A DNA stretch of 64,000 nucleotides from Streptomyces flaveolus (GCF_014648815.1 NZ_BMRV01000004.1:372001-436000); one strand, 5' to 3'. Shown: positions 49,521-58,745, counted from the first letter of the stretch. Numbers and translations are program-made. Notes: a model not told the origin generated them from the letters alone.

Positions 49521-50858
49521 TCAGCGCGTCGCACCGGTCACGACCCAACGGCCCGAGCGCGTACGCCACCACAGCGTCAGCATGCGCATCGTCATCATCA
49601 ACGTCATGGCCCCCCACAGTGCAGTGAGCCCGCCGCCGAGCGTCGGGACGAGAAGCGCAGCGGGAGTGAAGACCGCAAGGGTGAGCAGCATCGCCCAGGC
49701 GAGGTACGGACCGTCCCCCGCGCCCATCAGCACGCCGTCCAGGACGAAGACCACACCGCAGATCGGCTGGGAGAGGGCCACGATCACCAGAGCCGGCAGG
49801 GCAGCGTCCTTGACGGAGGAGTCACCGGTGAACAGGGGCAGGAACGCCGGCCGGGCCAGCACCACGAGCAGGCCAAGGAGGACTCCGACCGCGATGCCCC
49901 ACTCGACCATCCTGCGGCAGGCTTCCCGGGCGCCGCGTGTGTCACCGGCCCCCAGGTAGCGCCCGATGATGGCCTGTCCGGCGATGGCGATCGCGTCGAG
50001 GGCGAAGGCCAGCAGGCTCCACAAGGACAGGATGATCTGATGGGCCGCGATGTCGGCGTCCCCGAGACGAGCCGCCACGGCGGTGGCGATCATGAGGATC
50101 GCCCGCAGGGAGAGGGTGCGGACGAGCAGCGGCACTCCGGCCTGTGCCGAGGCCCTGATGCCGGCGGCGTCCGGACGCAGGGACGCACCGTGTCGGCGTG
50201 CTCCGCGGATGACCACCCAGAGGTACACCGCGGCCATGCCGAGCTGGGCGATGACGGTGCCCCAGGCGGAGCCCGCGATGCCCAGGCCGGCGCCATAGAC
50301 GAGCCCGACATTGAGAACGGCGTTGGCGACGAAACCCGCGACGGCCACGTAGAGCGGGGTGCGGGTGTCCTGCAGCCCCCGCAGGACGCCGGTCGAGGCG
50401 AGTACGACGAGCATGGCCGGGATGCCGAGCGAGGATATCCGCAGATAGGTGACGGCGTACGGGGCGGCAGTGTCGGAGGCGCCGAAGAGGTCGACCAGGG
50501 ACGGGGCCGTGGGCAGGACGACGGCGATGACGGCGGCGCCGAGCAGCAGGGCCAGCCAGATGCCGTCCATGCCCTGCCGGATGGCGGACTGCAGATCGCC
50601 CGCCCCGACGCGCCGGGCGACGGCCGCGGTGGTGGCGTAGGCGAGGAAGACGAAGACGCTGACGGCTGTCGTCAGCAGGGCCGAGGCGATGCCGAGTCCG
50701 GCGAGTTGTGCCGTACCGAGATGGCCGACGATGGCGCTGTCGGCCATGACGAAGAGGGGCTCGGCGACGAGCGCGCCGAAGGCCGGGACGGCCAGCGCGA
50801 CGATCTCTCGGTCGTGCCGGCGCCGGGCAGTGCGGGAGCGCGCGGGGGCCTGTGTCAT
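49521..50858 (-). CDS. MATE family efflux transporter
   Basis: 445 residues from ATG (MTQAPARSRTARRR). About 12 membrane helices in two halves; the N-terminal signature is IVALAVPAFGALVAEPLFVMADSAIVGHLG and mirrored by LPALVIVALSQPICGVVFVLDGVLMG in the second half, as in DinF-type members. Na+/H+-coupled export of cations or metabolites; substrate unknown. DinF subfamily members often lie near replication or SOS genes. A DnaA-like box lies just upstream of its start. Confidence 0.9.
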   Translation of the reverse strand: MTQAPARSRTARRRHDREIVALAVPAFGALVAEPLFVMADSAIVGHLGTAQLAGLGIASALLTTAVSVFVFLAYATTAAVARRVGAGDLQSAIRQGMDGIWLALLLGAAVIAVVLPTAPSLVDLFGASDTAAPYAVTYLRISSLGIPAMLVVLASTGVLRGLQDTRTPLYVAVAGFVANAVLNVGLVYGAGLGIAGSAWGTVIAQLGMAAVYLWVVIRGARRHGASLRPDAAGIRASAQAGVPLLVRTLSLRAILMIATAVAARLGDADIAAHQIILSLWSLLAFALDAIAIAGQAIIGRYLGAGDTRGAREACRRMVEWGIAVGVLLGLLVVLARPAFLPLFTGDSSVKDAALPALVIVALSQPICGVVFVLDGVLMGAGDGPYLAWAMLLTLAVFTPAALLVPTLGGGLTALWGAMTLMMTMRMLTLWWRTRSGRWVVTGATR

Positions 50859-50872
50859 GAGCACCAATCTAA

Positions 50873-51135
50873 TCGTCCACAGGTAAGAGATGCAAAGCTT
50901 TAGTACCCCTTACTTGTGCTCTCGTCCGGTGTGCTCTTGTGTGCGGTTGGAAGTGATCTTGATCCGACTGGGAAAGTTTTTCTTCTGCACAGCCCGTGGA
51001 TGGTGAATGCGCTGGTCAGAAGGGTGCTTCCGGTCACAGGGAGGGCTTGTTCACAGGGCTGTCCACCGGGTCGTGCACAGCTTTCGAGGAGTTGTCCACA
51101 GCATCTGGCCAGTCGTCCACATGGCCTGTGGATAA
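50873..51135. promoter_or_regulatory. cluster of six DnaA-box-like sequences upstream of dnaB
   Basis: Sites: TCGTCCACA at 50873 (+), CCATCCACG at 50995 (-), CTGTCCACC at 51059 (+), TTGTCCACA at 51092 (+, perfect), TCGTCCACA at 51113 (+), TTATCCACA at 51127 (-, E. coli consensus). The last three lie within 44 bases. The remaining 51136-51317 probably holds the dnaB promoter; no gene seen. Confidence 0.65.
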
Positions 51136-51317
51136 CCAGATTGGCTGACGGTGCCCGCGGGCCTACGGTGGTCCGGCGCCTGCTCCGTCCGGCGGCTTGT
51201 GAACGCTCACAAACCCGACGCTTCAGAACCGGAGTTGGGCGTCTTATTTGTCAGTGCCGTGCCGTAGAAATGACGGGCACGGCGAGGTCCGCTCGGCGGA
51301 CGGGAGGAGGTGGCTCG

Positions 51318-52799
51318 GTGAGCATTTCCGAGCCCTTGGACGACCCGTGGGCCGACAGCGGTCCCAGCGATCGTCTGCCCGCTTCCCGCCGTCGCGGTGA
51401 CAGTCCCAGGAGCCGTGACGACCAGCACGAGCGCGGCCGGGACAACGGTGCGTGGGACGGTGCGGGACCGTCCGCGTTCGAGCGGGTGCCTCCGCAGGAC
51501 CTGGAGGCCGAGCAGTCCGTCCTCGGCGGCATGCTGCTGTCCAAGGACGCCATCGCGGACGTCGTCGAGATCCTCAAGGGCCACGACTTCTACAAGCCGG
51601 CCCACGAGACGATCTACCAGGCGATCCTCGACATCTATGCCAAGGGTGAGCCGGCCGACCCCATCACGATCGCCGCCGAGCTCACGAAGCGCGGGGAGAT
51701 CAACAAGGTCGGCGGTGCCTCGTATCTGCACACGCTCGTCCAGACCGTGCCCACGGCCGCGAACGCCGCCTACTACGCGGAGATCGTGCACGAGCGTGCC
51801 GTACTGCGCCGCCTGGTGGAGGCCGGTACCCGGATCACGCAAATGGGGTACGCGGCCGACGACGACGTGGACGAGATCGTCAACCGTGCCCAGGCCGAGA
51901 TCTACGCCGTCACCGAGCAGCGCACCAGCGAGGACTACCTGCCGCTCGGCGACATCATGGAGGGCGCGCTCGACGAGATCGAGGCGATCGGCTCCCGCAG
52001 CGGCGAGATGACCGGCGTGCCCACGGGATTCACCGACTTCGACTCGCTCACCAACGGCCTGCACCCGGGGCAGATGATCGTCATCGCCGCCCGTCCCGCG
52101 ATGGGAAAGTCGACGCTCGCGCTGGACTTCGCCCGGGCCGCCTCTATCAAGAACAATCTGCCGAGCGTCATCTTCTCGCTCGAAATGGGCCGCAACGAGA
52201 TCGCGATGCGTCTGCTGTCCGCCGAGGCCCGTGTCGCTCTGCACCACATGCGCTCCGGCACGATGACGGACGACGACTGGACCCGTCTGGCGCGCCGGAT
52301 GCCGGACGTCTCGGCCGCGCCGCTCTACATCGACGACTCCCCGAACCTGTCGATGATGGAGATCCGTGCCAAGTGCCGCAGGCTCAAGCAGCGAAACGAT
52401 CTGAAGCTGGTGGTCATCGACTACCTCCAGCTGATGCAGTCGGGCGGGTCCAAGCGTGCGGAGAGCCGTCAGCAGGAGGTGTCCGACATGTCCCGTAACC
52501 TCAAGCTCCTGGCCAAGGAGCTGGAGATCCCCGTCATCGCGCTCTCCCAGCTGAACCGTGGTCCCGAACAGCGCACCGACAAGAAGCCGATGGTGTCCGA
52601 CCTGCGTGAGTCCGGCTCCATCGAGCAGGACGCCGACATGGTGATCCTGCTGCACCGCGAGGACGCCTACGAGAAGGAATCGCCGCGCGCGGGCGAGGCG
52701 GACCTGATCGTGGCCAAGCACCGAAACGGCCCGACGGCGACCATCACGGTCGCCTTCCAGGGTCACTACTCGCGGTTCGTGGACATGGCACAGACCTGA
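51318..52799 (+). CDS. dnaB: replicative DNA helicase DnaB
   Basis: 493 residues from GTG (MSISEPLDDPWADSG) with AGGAGG 7 bases upstream; the open frame to 50916 covers the DnaA-box region and is rejected. A basic/acidic N-terminal ~50 residues precede the helicase N domain (ERVPPQDLEAEQSVLGGMLLSKDAIADVVEIL). The RecA-type core has Walker A ARPAMGKST (G263-K264-S265), Walker B LKLVVIDYLQLM, and the arginine-finger/H4 region ALSQLNRGPEQR, DLRESGSIEQDADMV. No intein. Hexameric fork helicase; probable partner of the DUF721 protein for loading. Confidence 0.97.
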   Translation: MSISEPLDDPWADSGPSDRLPASRRRGDSPRSRDDQHERGRDNGAWDGAGPSAFERVPPQDLEAEQSVLGGMLLSKDAIADVVEILKGHDFYKPAHETIYQAILDIYAKGEPADPITIAAELTKRGEINKVGGASYLHTLVQTVPTAANAAYYAEIVHERAVLRRLVEAGTRITQMGYAADDDVDEIVNRAQAEIYAVTEQRTSEDYLPLGDIMEGALDEIEAIGSRSGEMTGVPTGFTDFDSLTNGLHPGQMIVIAARPAMGKSTLALDFARAASIKNNLPSVIFSLEMGRNEIAMRLLSAEARVALHHMRSGTMTDDDWTRLARRMPDVSAAPLYIDDSPNLSMMEIRAKCRRLKQRNDLKLVVIDYLQLMQSGGSKRAESRQQEVSDMSRNLKLLAKELEIPVIALSQLNRGPEQRTDKKPMVSDLRESGSIEQDADMVILLHREDAYEKESPRAGEADLIVAKHRNGPTATITVAFQGHYSRFVDMAQT

Positions 52800-52857
52800 C
52801 CCACCGGTCAGGGGAAAACGGCTCGACGCGGAGTACGCGGCCCGGTGGACTGGGGGC

Positions 52858-54243
52858 ATGACGACACCCCAGGAAGAGCTGCTCCCCGCCACCCGCCGCG
52901 CGCTGCTGCACCGGATCGCCGTCGCCCAGGCCGAAGGGCGTACACCGTCGCTCGTCGCTGCGGTGGTGCGGGACGGACGGACCGTGTGGCACGGGGCGCG
53001 GACGTCGGTCGACGGGCACGGGCCGGACGAGAACGTGCAGTACCGGATCGGCTCGATCACCAAGACCTTCACCGCCGTTCTGGTCCTGCGGCTGCGCGAC
53101 GAGGGCGTGCTCGACCTCGGAGACCGGCTGGAGCAGCACCTGCCGGGCACGGGAGCGGGTGAGGCCACCATCGCCGGACTCCTCGCGCACACCGGTGGGC
53201 TGGCCGCCGAGTCTCCTGCGCCGTGGTGGGAACGGACTCCCGGCTCCCTGCGCCCCGAGCTGGCCGATGTGCTGGGCAAGCAGCCTCTCCTGCATCCGGT
53301 GGGCCGCCGGCACCACTACTCGAACCCCGGTTACACCCTGCTCGGCGCGCTGGTCGAGCGACTGCGCGGAGCGGCGTGGGAGGACGTGCTGCGGCGGGAG
53401 GTGCTGGAGCCGCTGGGCCTGGACCGTACGACCACGTGCCCGCAGGCACCTCACGCCGGCGGCTGGGCGGTGCATCCGTGGGCCGACGTGATGCTGCCGG
53501 AACCCGTCGAGGACCTGGGGCGGATGGCTCCGGCCGGTCAGCTCTGGTCCACCACCGGTGACCTGGCACGGTTCGCCGCCTTCCTGGCGAAGGGCGACGA
53601 CAAGGTTCTGAGCGCCGAGACGGTACAGGAGATGCGGACGCCGGCGGCGCCGGCCGAGGCCGCGGATGTCGCGGACGGTGTGACGTACGGACTGGGCCTG
53701 CAGATCCAGTACCGGGACGGACGGCTGCTCGTCGGCCACTCCGGCTCCCTGCCGGGCTTTCTGGCCAACCTCACCATCGGCGTCGAGGACGACGTGGCGG
53801 CGGTCGTGCTGACCAACTGCACCTCCGGGCCGTTGACGTCCGGGGTGGGTGCCGACCTCGTACGGATCGTCGCGGAGGCCGAGCCGCGGATCCCCGAGCC
53901 GTGGCGGCCGCTCCCGGACGTCGACGCCTCCGTGCTGGAGCTGGCCGGGCCCTGGTACTGGGGGACCCAAGCCTTCGCGCTGCGGCTGACACCCGCTGGC
54001 GGAGTCTCGCTGGAACCGCTGTCGGGACAGGGCCGCCGCTCGCGCTTCCGGGCGAACGACGACGGCACCTGGACGGGGCTGGAGGGCTACTACGCCGGTG
54101 AACTGCTGCGGGCCGTGCGGCGCCCGGACGGGACCGTGAGTCATCTGGACCTCGGATCGTTCGTCTTCACGCGTCGGCCCTACGACGAAGAGGGCTCCGT
54201 GCCGGGAGGCGTGGACCCGGAAGGGTGGCGCGGCATCGGCTAG
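52858..54243 (+). CDS. serine beta-lactamase/esterase family protein (class C-like)
   Basis: 461 residues from ATG; no signal peptide, so cytosolic. A class C beta-lactamase fold with SxxK at S66-I-T-K69 (YRIGSITKTF), YxN in HHYSNPGYTLLGALVE and a third motif GHSGSLPGF near residue 294. A C-terminal ~120-residue beta-barrel-like region (SVLELAGPWYWGTQAFALRL) resembles DUF3471-type extensions. Members are esterases, D-amino-acid peptidases or PBP-related; true beta-lactamase activity is uncertain. 58 bases after dnaB. Confidence 0.85.
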   Translation: MTTPQEELLPATRRALLHRIAVAQAEGRTPSLVAAVVRDGRTVWHGARTSVDGHGPDENVQYRIGSITKTFTAVLVLRLRDEGVLDLGDRLEQHLPGTGAGEATIAGLLAHTGGLAAESPAPWWERTPGSLRPELADVLGKQPLLHPVGRRHHYSNPGYTLLGALVERLRGAAWEDVLRREVLEPLGLDRTTTCPQAPHAGGWAVHPWADVMLPEPVEDLGRMAPAGQLWSTTGDLARFAAFLAKGDDKVLSAETVQEMRTPAAPAEAADVADGVTYGLGLQIQYRDGRLLVGHSGSLPGFLANLTIGVEDDVAAVVLTNCTSGPLTSGVGADLVRIVAEAEPRIPEPWRPLPDVDASVLELAGPWYWGTQAFALRLTPAGGVSLEPLSGQGRRSRFRANDDGTWTGLEGYYAGELLRAVRRPDGTVSHLDLGSFVFTRRPYDEEGSVPGGVDPEGWRGIG

Positions 54244-54258
54244 ACGCCACCGACGGCC

Positions 54259-54292
54259 TCGGCGCGCTGTTTCACGTGAAACAGCGCGCCGA
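54259..54292. terminator. parS within a 34-bp perfect palindrome (possible terminator)
   Basis: parS GTTTCACGTGAAAC (54269-54282) is extended on both sides by TCGGCGCGCT / AGCGCGCCGA into an unbroken 34-bp palindrome between convergent genes (beta-lactamase-like + and GNAT -). A likely dual ParB site and terminator. Confidence 0.75.
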
Positions 54293-54308
54293 CCCCGGGT
54301 ACACCACG

Positions 54309-54761
54309 TCAGAGCTCGAGCTTGAAGCCCGTGTGCGAGGCCGAGAAGCCGAGGCGTTCGTAAAAGCGGTGGGCGTCCGCGCGGGTCTTGTCGGAGGTGA
54401 GCTGGACCAGGTGGCATCCCTGCCGACGGGACTCGGCGACGGCCCATTCGATGAGCTGGGTGCCCAGGCCGCTGCCGCGCTCGTCGGCGTGGATGCGTAC
54501 GCCTTCGATGATCGAGCGTGTCGCACCGCGCCGGGAGAGTCCCGGGACGATGGTCAGCTGGAGCGTGCCCACGACACGGCCCTCGCGGACGGCGACGACC
54601 AGGTGCTGGTGGGGATCGCTACGGAGCCGTTCGAAGGCGGCGAGGTAGGGACTCAGGTCATCAGGTGACTCGCGCCGGGCACCCAGCGGGTCGTCGGCGA
54701 GCATCGCGACGACCGCGGGGATGTCGCCCTCGGTGGTGCGACGTATTTCAAGATCTCCCAT
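54309..54761 (-). CDS. GNAT family N-acetyltransferase
   Basis: 150 residues from ATG with AAGGTG upstream. Full GNAT domain: MGDLEIRRTTEGDIPAVVAML, HLVVAVREGRVVGTLQL and the acetyl-CoA motif VRIHADERGSGLGTQLIEWAV, then AHRFYERLGFSASHTGFKL. The GCN5 type with a single domain. Substrate unknown. Confidence 0.9.
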   Translation of the reverse strand: MGDLEIRRTTEGDIPAVVAMLADDPLGARRESPDDLSPYLAAFERLRSDPHQHLVVAVREGRVVGTLQLTIVPGLSRRGATRSIIEGVRIHADERGSGLGTQLIEWAVAESRRQGCHLVQLTSDKTRADAHRFYERLGFSASHTGFKLEL

Positions 54762-54879
54762 GCCCGCACCTTACGCAGGGAGAGCCGGCGCGAACACGGT
54801 CCGCGCCGGCTTCGGCCCTGCGGGCACCGGTGGCTCGAGCGTCTCCACCGCCCGGACCAGCGGACCCAGTGCGTGGAGG

Positions 54880-55743
54880 TCAGCCCGCCGCCACGGTCAA
54901 GGGAGCGAACCGCCGGTTCGGATCTCCGGGCAGCTCCGTGATCCCGTACGTCATGACCGCGTTCGTGGCGAGCGAGGCGAGGCCGCGCTCCTTCGCCCAG
55001 GCCAGCAGCTCTTCGTGCCGCACGTCGATGTCGGTGCGCAGGGGCCGGTCGGTGCGGGCCGCGAGAGAGGTGACGAGTGCCTTGGCCGTCTCGGTGTCGC
55101 GGGCGATCAGCGGGCCCACCACGTGGGTGTCCATGTTGGGCCAGGCGGCGGCGTAGCCGATGAGCCGGCCCGCCTCCTCGGCCACGCGCAGCTGGTCGGC
55201 GAAGGCGGGCAGGCGCGTGATGATGTGGGTGCGGTCGGCGCCGAAAACCTCCTCGTCGAGCCGGAGGATGGCGGGGAGGTCGTCCGCGGTGGCCGCCCGT
55301 GTGGCGATCCCCGGCTCGGACCCACCCGGGGTGAAGCGCCCCCGCACCATCTCCGCCCGGCCCGTGCACTTGAAGCCGAGTTCCTCGTAGAGCGGGCGGC
55401 CGTTGGCGGTCGCGTGCAGCGTCAGCGGGGTGGTGCCCTGCGCCGAGAGCACGTGGCGCATCAGCCGGCGTCCCACGCCCTGGCGGGCGTGTCGCTCGGC
55501 GACCAGCACCATGCCGATGCCCGCGAGGGACGGCCGCTCGGCCGGGCCGTACTCGGTGACGGTGCAGGCGCTGACGAGACCGCCACCGGGGTCGTCGATG
55601 CCGTAGCCCTGCCCAGCGGTGAGAAGGAAGCCCCACTTGTGTTCTTCGCGCAGCCACCCCCGGTCCTCGGACAAGTCGGCGCACGCGGTGAGATCGCGGA
55701 GCGTCAGACGGCGGATCGGCAGAGAGGAGAGGGAAGGAGTCAC
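54880..55743 (-). CDS. tandem GNAT acetyltransferase
   Basis: 287 residues from GTG (MTPSLSSLPIRRL...); the frame reaches 55848 and no start has a good ribosome site, so it is uncertain. The first GNAT domain (about 10-140) has GMVLVAERHARQGVGRRLMRHVL; the second (about 150-287) is diverged: TRAATADDLPAILRLDEEVFGADR and GRLIGYAAAWPNMDTHVVGPLIA. This YitI/At5g35790-like double fold is seen in acetyltransferases of unknown substrate. Two GNAT genes adjacent on the same strand, 118 bases apart. Confidence 0.8.
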   Translation of the reverse strand: MTPSLSSLPIRRLTLRDLTACADLSEDRGWLREEHKWGFLLTAGQGYGIDDPGGGLVSACTVTEYGPAERPSLAGIGMVLVAERHARQGVGRRLMRHVLSAQGTTPLTLHATANGRPLYEELGFKCTGRAEMVRGRFTPGGSEPGIATRAATADDLPAILRLDEEVFGADRTHIITRLPAFADQLRVAEEAGRLIGYAAAWPNMDTHVVGPLIARDTETAKALVTSLAARTDRPLRTDIDVRHEELLAWAKERGLASLATNAVMTYGITELPGDPNRRFAPLTVAAG

Positions 55744-55889
55744 CACGCAGGTCAGGCTGGCCGACAGGAGCCGTCCGCGTCCACCTCTTTGCGGTGGGAC
55801 GCATGACCTTTTGGCCATGTCATGGCAGTGCGTACAGTGCCGCGGCACCCGGTGGGCGTCTCGCGTTCGGCGGGCCGGTGCGGTGGGCG

Positions 55890-56372
55890 TCAGCCGAGAT
55901 CGGGGGCGTGCATCGCGCGCACCCCTTCGATGTTGCCGTCCAGATAGTGGCGCAACGACAGCGGTACGAGGTGGACGGAGGCGATGCCGACCCGGGTGAA
56001 CGGCACCCGGACGATCTCGTACTCGCCGGCGGGCTCGTCGATCTCGGGTCCGTGCCGCAGCGCCGGATCCATGGATTCCAGGTGGCAGACGAAGAAGTGC
56101 TGCACCTTCACACCGGTCGACCCACCGTCCTCACCGATGTGCTCCACGGTGTCCACGAAGCAGGGGACCACGTCGGTGATCTTGGCACCCAGCTCCTCGT
56201 ACACCTCGCGGTGCAGGGCGTCGACCACCGTCGTGTCCTCCGGCTCGACCCCGCCTCCGGGAGTGACCCAGTAGGGATCGACACCGGGCTTGGTGCGCTT
56301 GATCAGAATCAGGTCGTCGCCGTCCAGGAGGACGGCGCGGGCGGTGCGCTTGACCACGGGTCGGACGGTCAT
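55890..56372 (-). CDS. Nudix hydrolase
   Basis: 160 residues from ATG (MTVRPVVKRTARAVLL). The Nudix box GVEPEDTTVVDALHREVYEELGA (residues 41-63) has REVYEELG intact; the first glutamate of the consensus (position 47) is Thr. Hydrolyses nucleoside-diphosphate-linked substrates; specificity not predictable. Weak ribosome site. It lies beside a parS variant at its 5' side. Confidence 0.88.
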   Translation of the reverse strand: MTVRPVVKRTARAVLLDGDDLILIKRTKPGVDPYWVTPGGGVEPEDTTVVDALHREVYEELGAKITDVVPCFVDTVEHIGEDGGSTGVKVQHFFVCHLESMDPALRHGPEIDEPAGEYEIVRVPFTRVGIASVHLVPLSLRHYLDGNIEGVRAMHAPDLG

Positions 56373-56393
56373 GGGAGAAATGTGGCCCGGCTG

Positions 56394-56407
56394 GTTCCAC
56401 GTGAAAC
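56394..56407. other. parS-like site (one mismatch)
   Basis: GTTCCACGTGAAAC in the short gap between the Nudix gene start and the LysR stop codon. Confidence 0.75.
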
Positions 56408-56427
56408 ATCGTGACGAGCCCTGTTGC

Positions 56428-57333
56428 TCAGTTCCAGCTCCCCGCCGCGCGCAGCAGCCACTCATGGGCCCGGGCGATGTGCGGCATCGCCAGGGTGCCG
56501 GTGCGCACCACCAGGAAGTACGTCCTCAGCGGTGGCACCGCCGGCTCGTGCAGGGCGACGACGTCCCCGCGTGCCAGAGCATCGGCGCACAGGTAGCGGG
56601 GCAGCACCGCGAGCCCGGCGCCCGCGATCACACAGGTGAGCACCGCGCGCAGGTCGGGAACGACCACGGTGCCCGGCGCGGCCGGGCAGGTGTCGAAGAC
56701 GGAGGCCCAGTACCGGGTGACGAAGGGCAGCGACTCGTGCACCTCGACGACGGGCACGTGCGCCAGGTCCGGCGCCGAGGTGCGGCGAGGCTCCCCGGCG
56801 CCGGTCTGCGCGGCCCAACGGGGCGCGGCGACCAGGACGTGCTCCTCGTCGCAGAGCGGAGTCGCCGTGAGCAGGGCGCCGCGCGGCCGGGCGGTGCCGA
56901 TGGCCAGATCATGATGTCCGGCGGCCAGTCCCTCCAGCGCCTCCTCGGCATTCCCGAAGGTGGCGCGCAGCGCGAAGCCCTGTCCGTCCTTGCCGGTGAG
57001 TTCCGTGAGCGCGGGCAACGCCCGCTCGGCGGTGAACTCGGGCGGCCCGGCGAGATGCAGGGTCCGTACCGGGGACTCGTCGTCGACCCCGGTCTCGGCG
57101 ATCTCCACCAGGGCGTCGAGGTGCGGGGCGGCCTTGTGGGCGAGCTCGTCGCCGATGGTCGTCGGGGTCACGCCACGGGCCTGCCGCAGGAACAACGGCC
57201 GGCCGAGCTGCCGCTCCAGGGTCCGGATCTGCGAGGTGACGGCAGGCTGGGAGAGGCCGAGCAGGGCGGCGGCGCGAGTGAAGGAACCGGCCCGGTGCAC
57301 GGTCACGAACGTGCGCAGCAAGGCCAGATCCAC
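56428..57333 (-). CDS. LysR family transcriptional regulator
   Basis: 301 residues from GTG with GGGGGAGG upstream. Winged helix at 1-60 (MDLALLRTFVTVHRAGSFTRAAALLGLSQPAVTSQIRTLE); substrate-binding domain from about 90 with typical periplasmic-binding fold segments (VRTLHLAGPPEFTAERALPAL, ITGAGLAVLPRYL-like IAGAGLAVLPRYLCADAL). Ligand unknown and no obvious divergent target; a CTAT-N10-ATAG repeat in its upstream region could be its operator. Confidence 0.92.
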   Translation of the reverse strand: MDLALLRTFVTVHRAGSFTRAAALLGLSQPAVTSQIRTLERQLGRPLFLRQARGVTPTTIGDELAHKAAPHLDALVEIAETGVDDESPVRTLHLAGPPEFTAERALPALTELTGKDGQGFALRATFGNAEEALEGLAAGHHDLAIGTARPRGALLTATPLCDEEHVLVAAPRWAAQTGAGEPRRTSAPDLAHVPVVEVHESLPFVTRYWASVFDTCPAAPGTVVVPDLRAVLTCVIAGAGLAVLPRYLCADALARGDVVALHEPAVPPLRTYFLVVRTGTLAMPHIARAHEWLLRAAGSWN

Positions 57334-57383
57334 GGAAGACCTCCCCCTTCTCTGCCGTTCCCGACGCCCCCGGCCGCACTCAA

Positions 57384-57401
57384 CTATAAATATGTCGATA
57401 G
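57384..57401. promoter_or_regulatory. candidate LysR operator
   Basis: CTAT-N10-ATAG dyad (57384-57401), fitting the T-N11-A LysR box, in an unusually AT-rich patch 50 bases upstream of the LysR GTG. No gene seen in 57402-57482. Confidence 0.4.
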
Positions 57402-57482
57402 GTCGCTGTCGCTACTGTGATTGGACACTGACACTGAGTCAACTAGCCTTGGTCGCGCGGTTCTTCGCGCGCAGAACCGAAA

Positions 57483-57521
57483 GGACGGTCCGAGCCACGA
57501 GGGGGGAGGCTCGGACCGTCC
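57483..57521 (-). terminator. terminator after the cystathionine lyase gene
   Basis: A perfect 14-bp stem (GGACGGTCCGAGCC and complement) with an 11-base loop, 54 bases beyond the stop codon at 57576. Confidence 0.85.
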
Positions 57522-57575
57522 GTCGTGTCCGGCCGGACACCGTCCGGCGGCTGTGCGGCGGCTGTGCGGCGCGGC

Positions 57576-58745
57576 TCAGTCCGCCGACCGCTCCAGCGCG
57601 CGCAGCAGATCCGCCACCAGGTCCTCGGGATCCTCGGCACCGACCGAGAGGCGGATGAAGCCCTCCGGTACCGCGTCGCCGCCCCAGCGTCCGCGCCGCT
57701 CGGCCGTGGACCGCACCCCGCCGAAGCTCGTCGCGTCGTCCACGAGCCGCAGGGCGTCGAGAAAACGATCGGCACGCTCGCGCGAGGGCAGCGTGAAGGA
57801 GACGACGCACCCGTAGCGCCGCATCTGCCGCGAGGCGACCTCGTGCGAGGGGTCGTCGCGCAGCCCCGGATACCGCAGACCGGTCACCTCGGGCCGCTCC
57901 CGCAGGGCTTCGGCCACCTTCAGCGCGGTGGCGTTCTGCCGGTCGACGCGCAGCTGGAGGGTGGCGATCGAACGGTGCGCGAGCCAGGCCTCCATGGGCC
58001 CGGGGACCGCGCCGACGATTTTGCGCCAGCGTCGTACGGCGGCCATGGCCTCGGCGTCGCGGCCGGTGACGTATCCCAGCAGGATGTCGCCGTGGCCGGT
58101 CAGCTGCTTGGTCCCACTGGCCACGGAGAAGTCGGCGCCGAGCTCCAGCGGGCGCTGGCCGAGCGGCGTGGCGAGCGTGTTGTCGACGGCGACCAGGGCG
58201 CCGCGCGCGTGTGCCGCCTCGACGAGCCGCCGGACGTCGCACACGTCGAGGCCGGGGTTCGAGGGCGTCTCGATCCACAGCAGCCTGGCCCCGTCCAGGA
58301 GGCCCAGCTGGGCGTCGCCGCCGGTCGGCGCGGTGCGCACCTCGATGCCGTACGTCTCCAGCTGGGCACGGACCAGCGGCAGCGCCTGATAGCCGTCGTC
58401 GGGCAGCACGGCCACGTCCCCGGCGCGCAGCTGGGAGAAGAGCACCGAGGAGATCGCGGCCATGCCCGAGGCGAACACGACCGTCTCGGTGTCGTCCTGC
58501 CCGGGTGCCTCCAGCTCACCGATGGCGCGCTCGAGGTGGCTCCAGGTGGGGTTCTCGTCGCGGCCGTAGGTGTACGGGCCGGTGGGGTCGCCCGGCAGGT
58601 GGAAGTGCGCGGCGAACACGGGGCCGGGCAGGGTCGGCTCGTGCTTCACCGGTTCGGGCAGTCCGGCGCGCACCGCGCGCGTGCCGTCACCGGCGGACGT
58701 GCCCGCGCCCGGTGCTCCCCCGTGTTCGACAGCGGAATCGTTCAT
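57576..58745 (-). CDS. cystathionine gamma-lyase / Cys-Met metabolism PLP enzyme
   Basis: 389 residues from ATG, overlapping the preceding phosphatase gene by 4 bases (ATGA). The Cys/Met metabolism PLP family: YTYGRDENPTWSHLERAIGELE, ETVVFASGMAAISSVLF, the PLP lysine in VASGTKQLTGHGDILLG and ARLLWIETPSNPGL. Cystathionine gamma-lyase and synthase cannot be told apart by sight; lyase is favoured by neighbour annotations in streptomycetes. It converts cystathionine and related thio-compounds. Confidence 0.85.
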   Translation of the reverse strand: MNDSAVEHGGAPGAGTSAGDGTRAVRAGLPEPVKHEPTLPGPVFAAHFHLPGDPTGPYTYGRDENPTWSHLERAIGELEAPGQDDTETVVFASGMAAISSVLFSQLRAGDVAVLPDDGYQALPLVRAQLETYGIEVRTAPTGGDAQLGLLDGARLLWIETPSNPGLDVCDVRRLVEAAHARGALVAVDNTLATPLGQRPLELGADFSVASGTKQLTGHGDILLGYVTGRDAEAMAAVRRWRKIVGAVPGPMEAWLAHRSIATLQLRVDRQNATALKVAEALRERPEVTGLRYPGLRDDPSHEVASRQMRRYGCVVSFTLPSRERADRFLDALRLVDDATSFGGVRSTAERRGRWGGDAVPEGFIRLSVGAEDPEDLVADLLRALERSAD

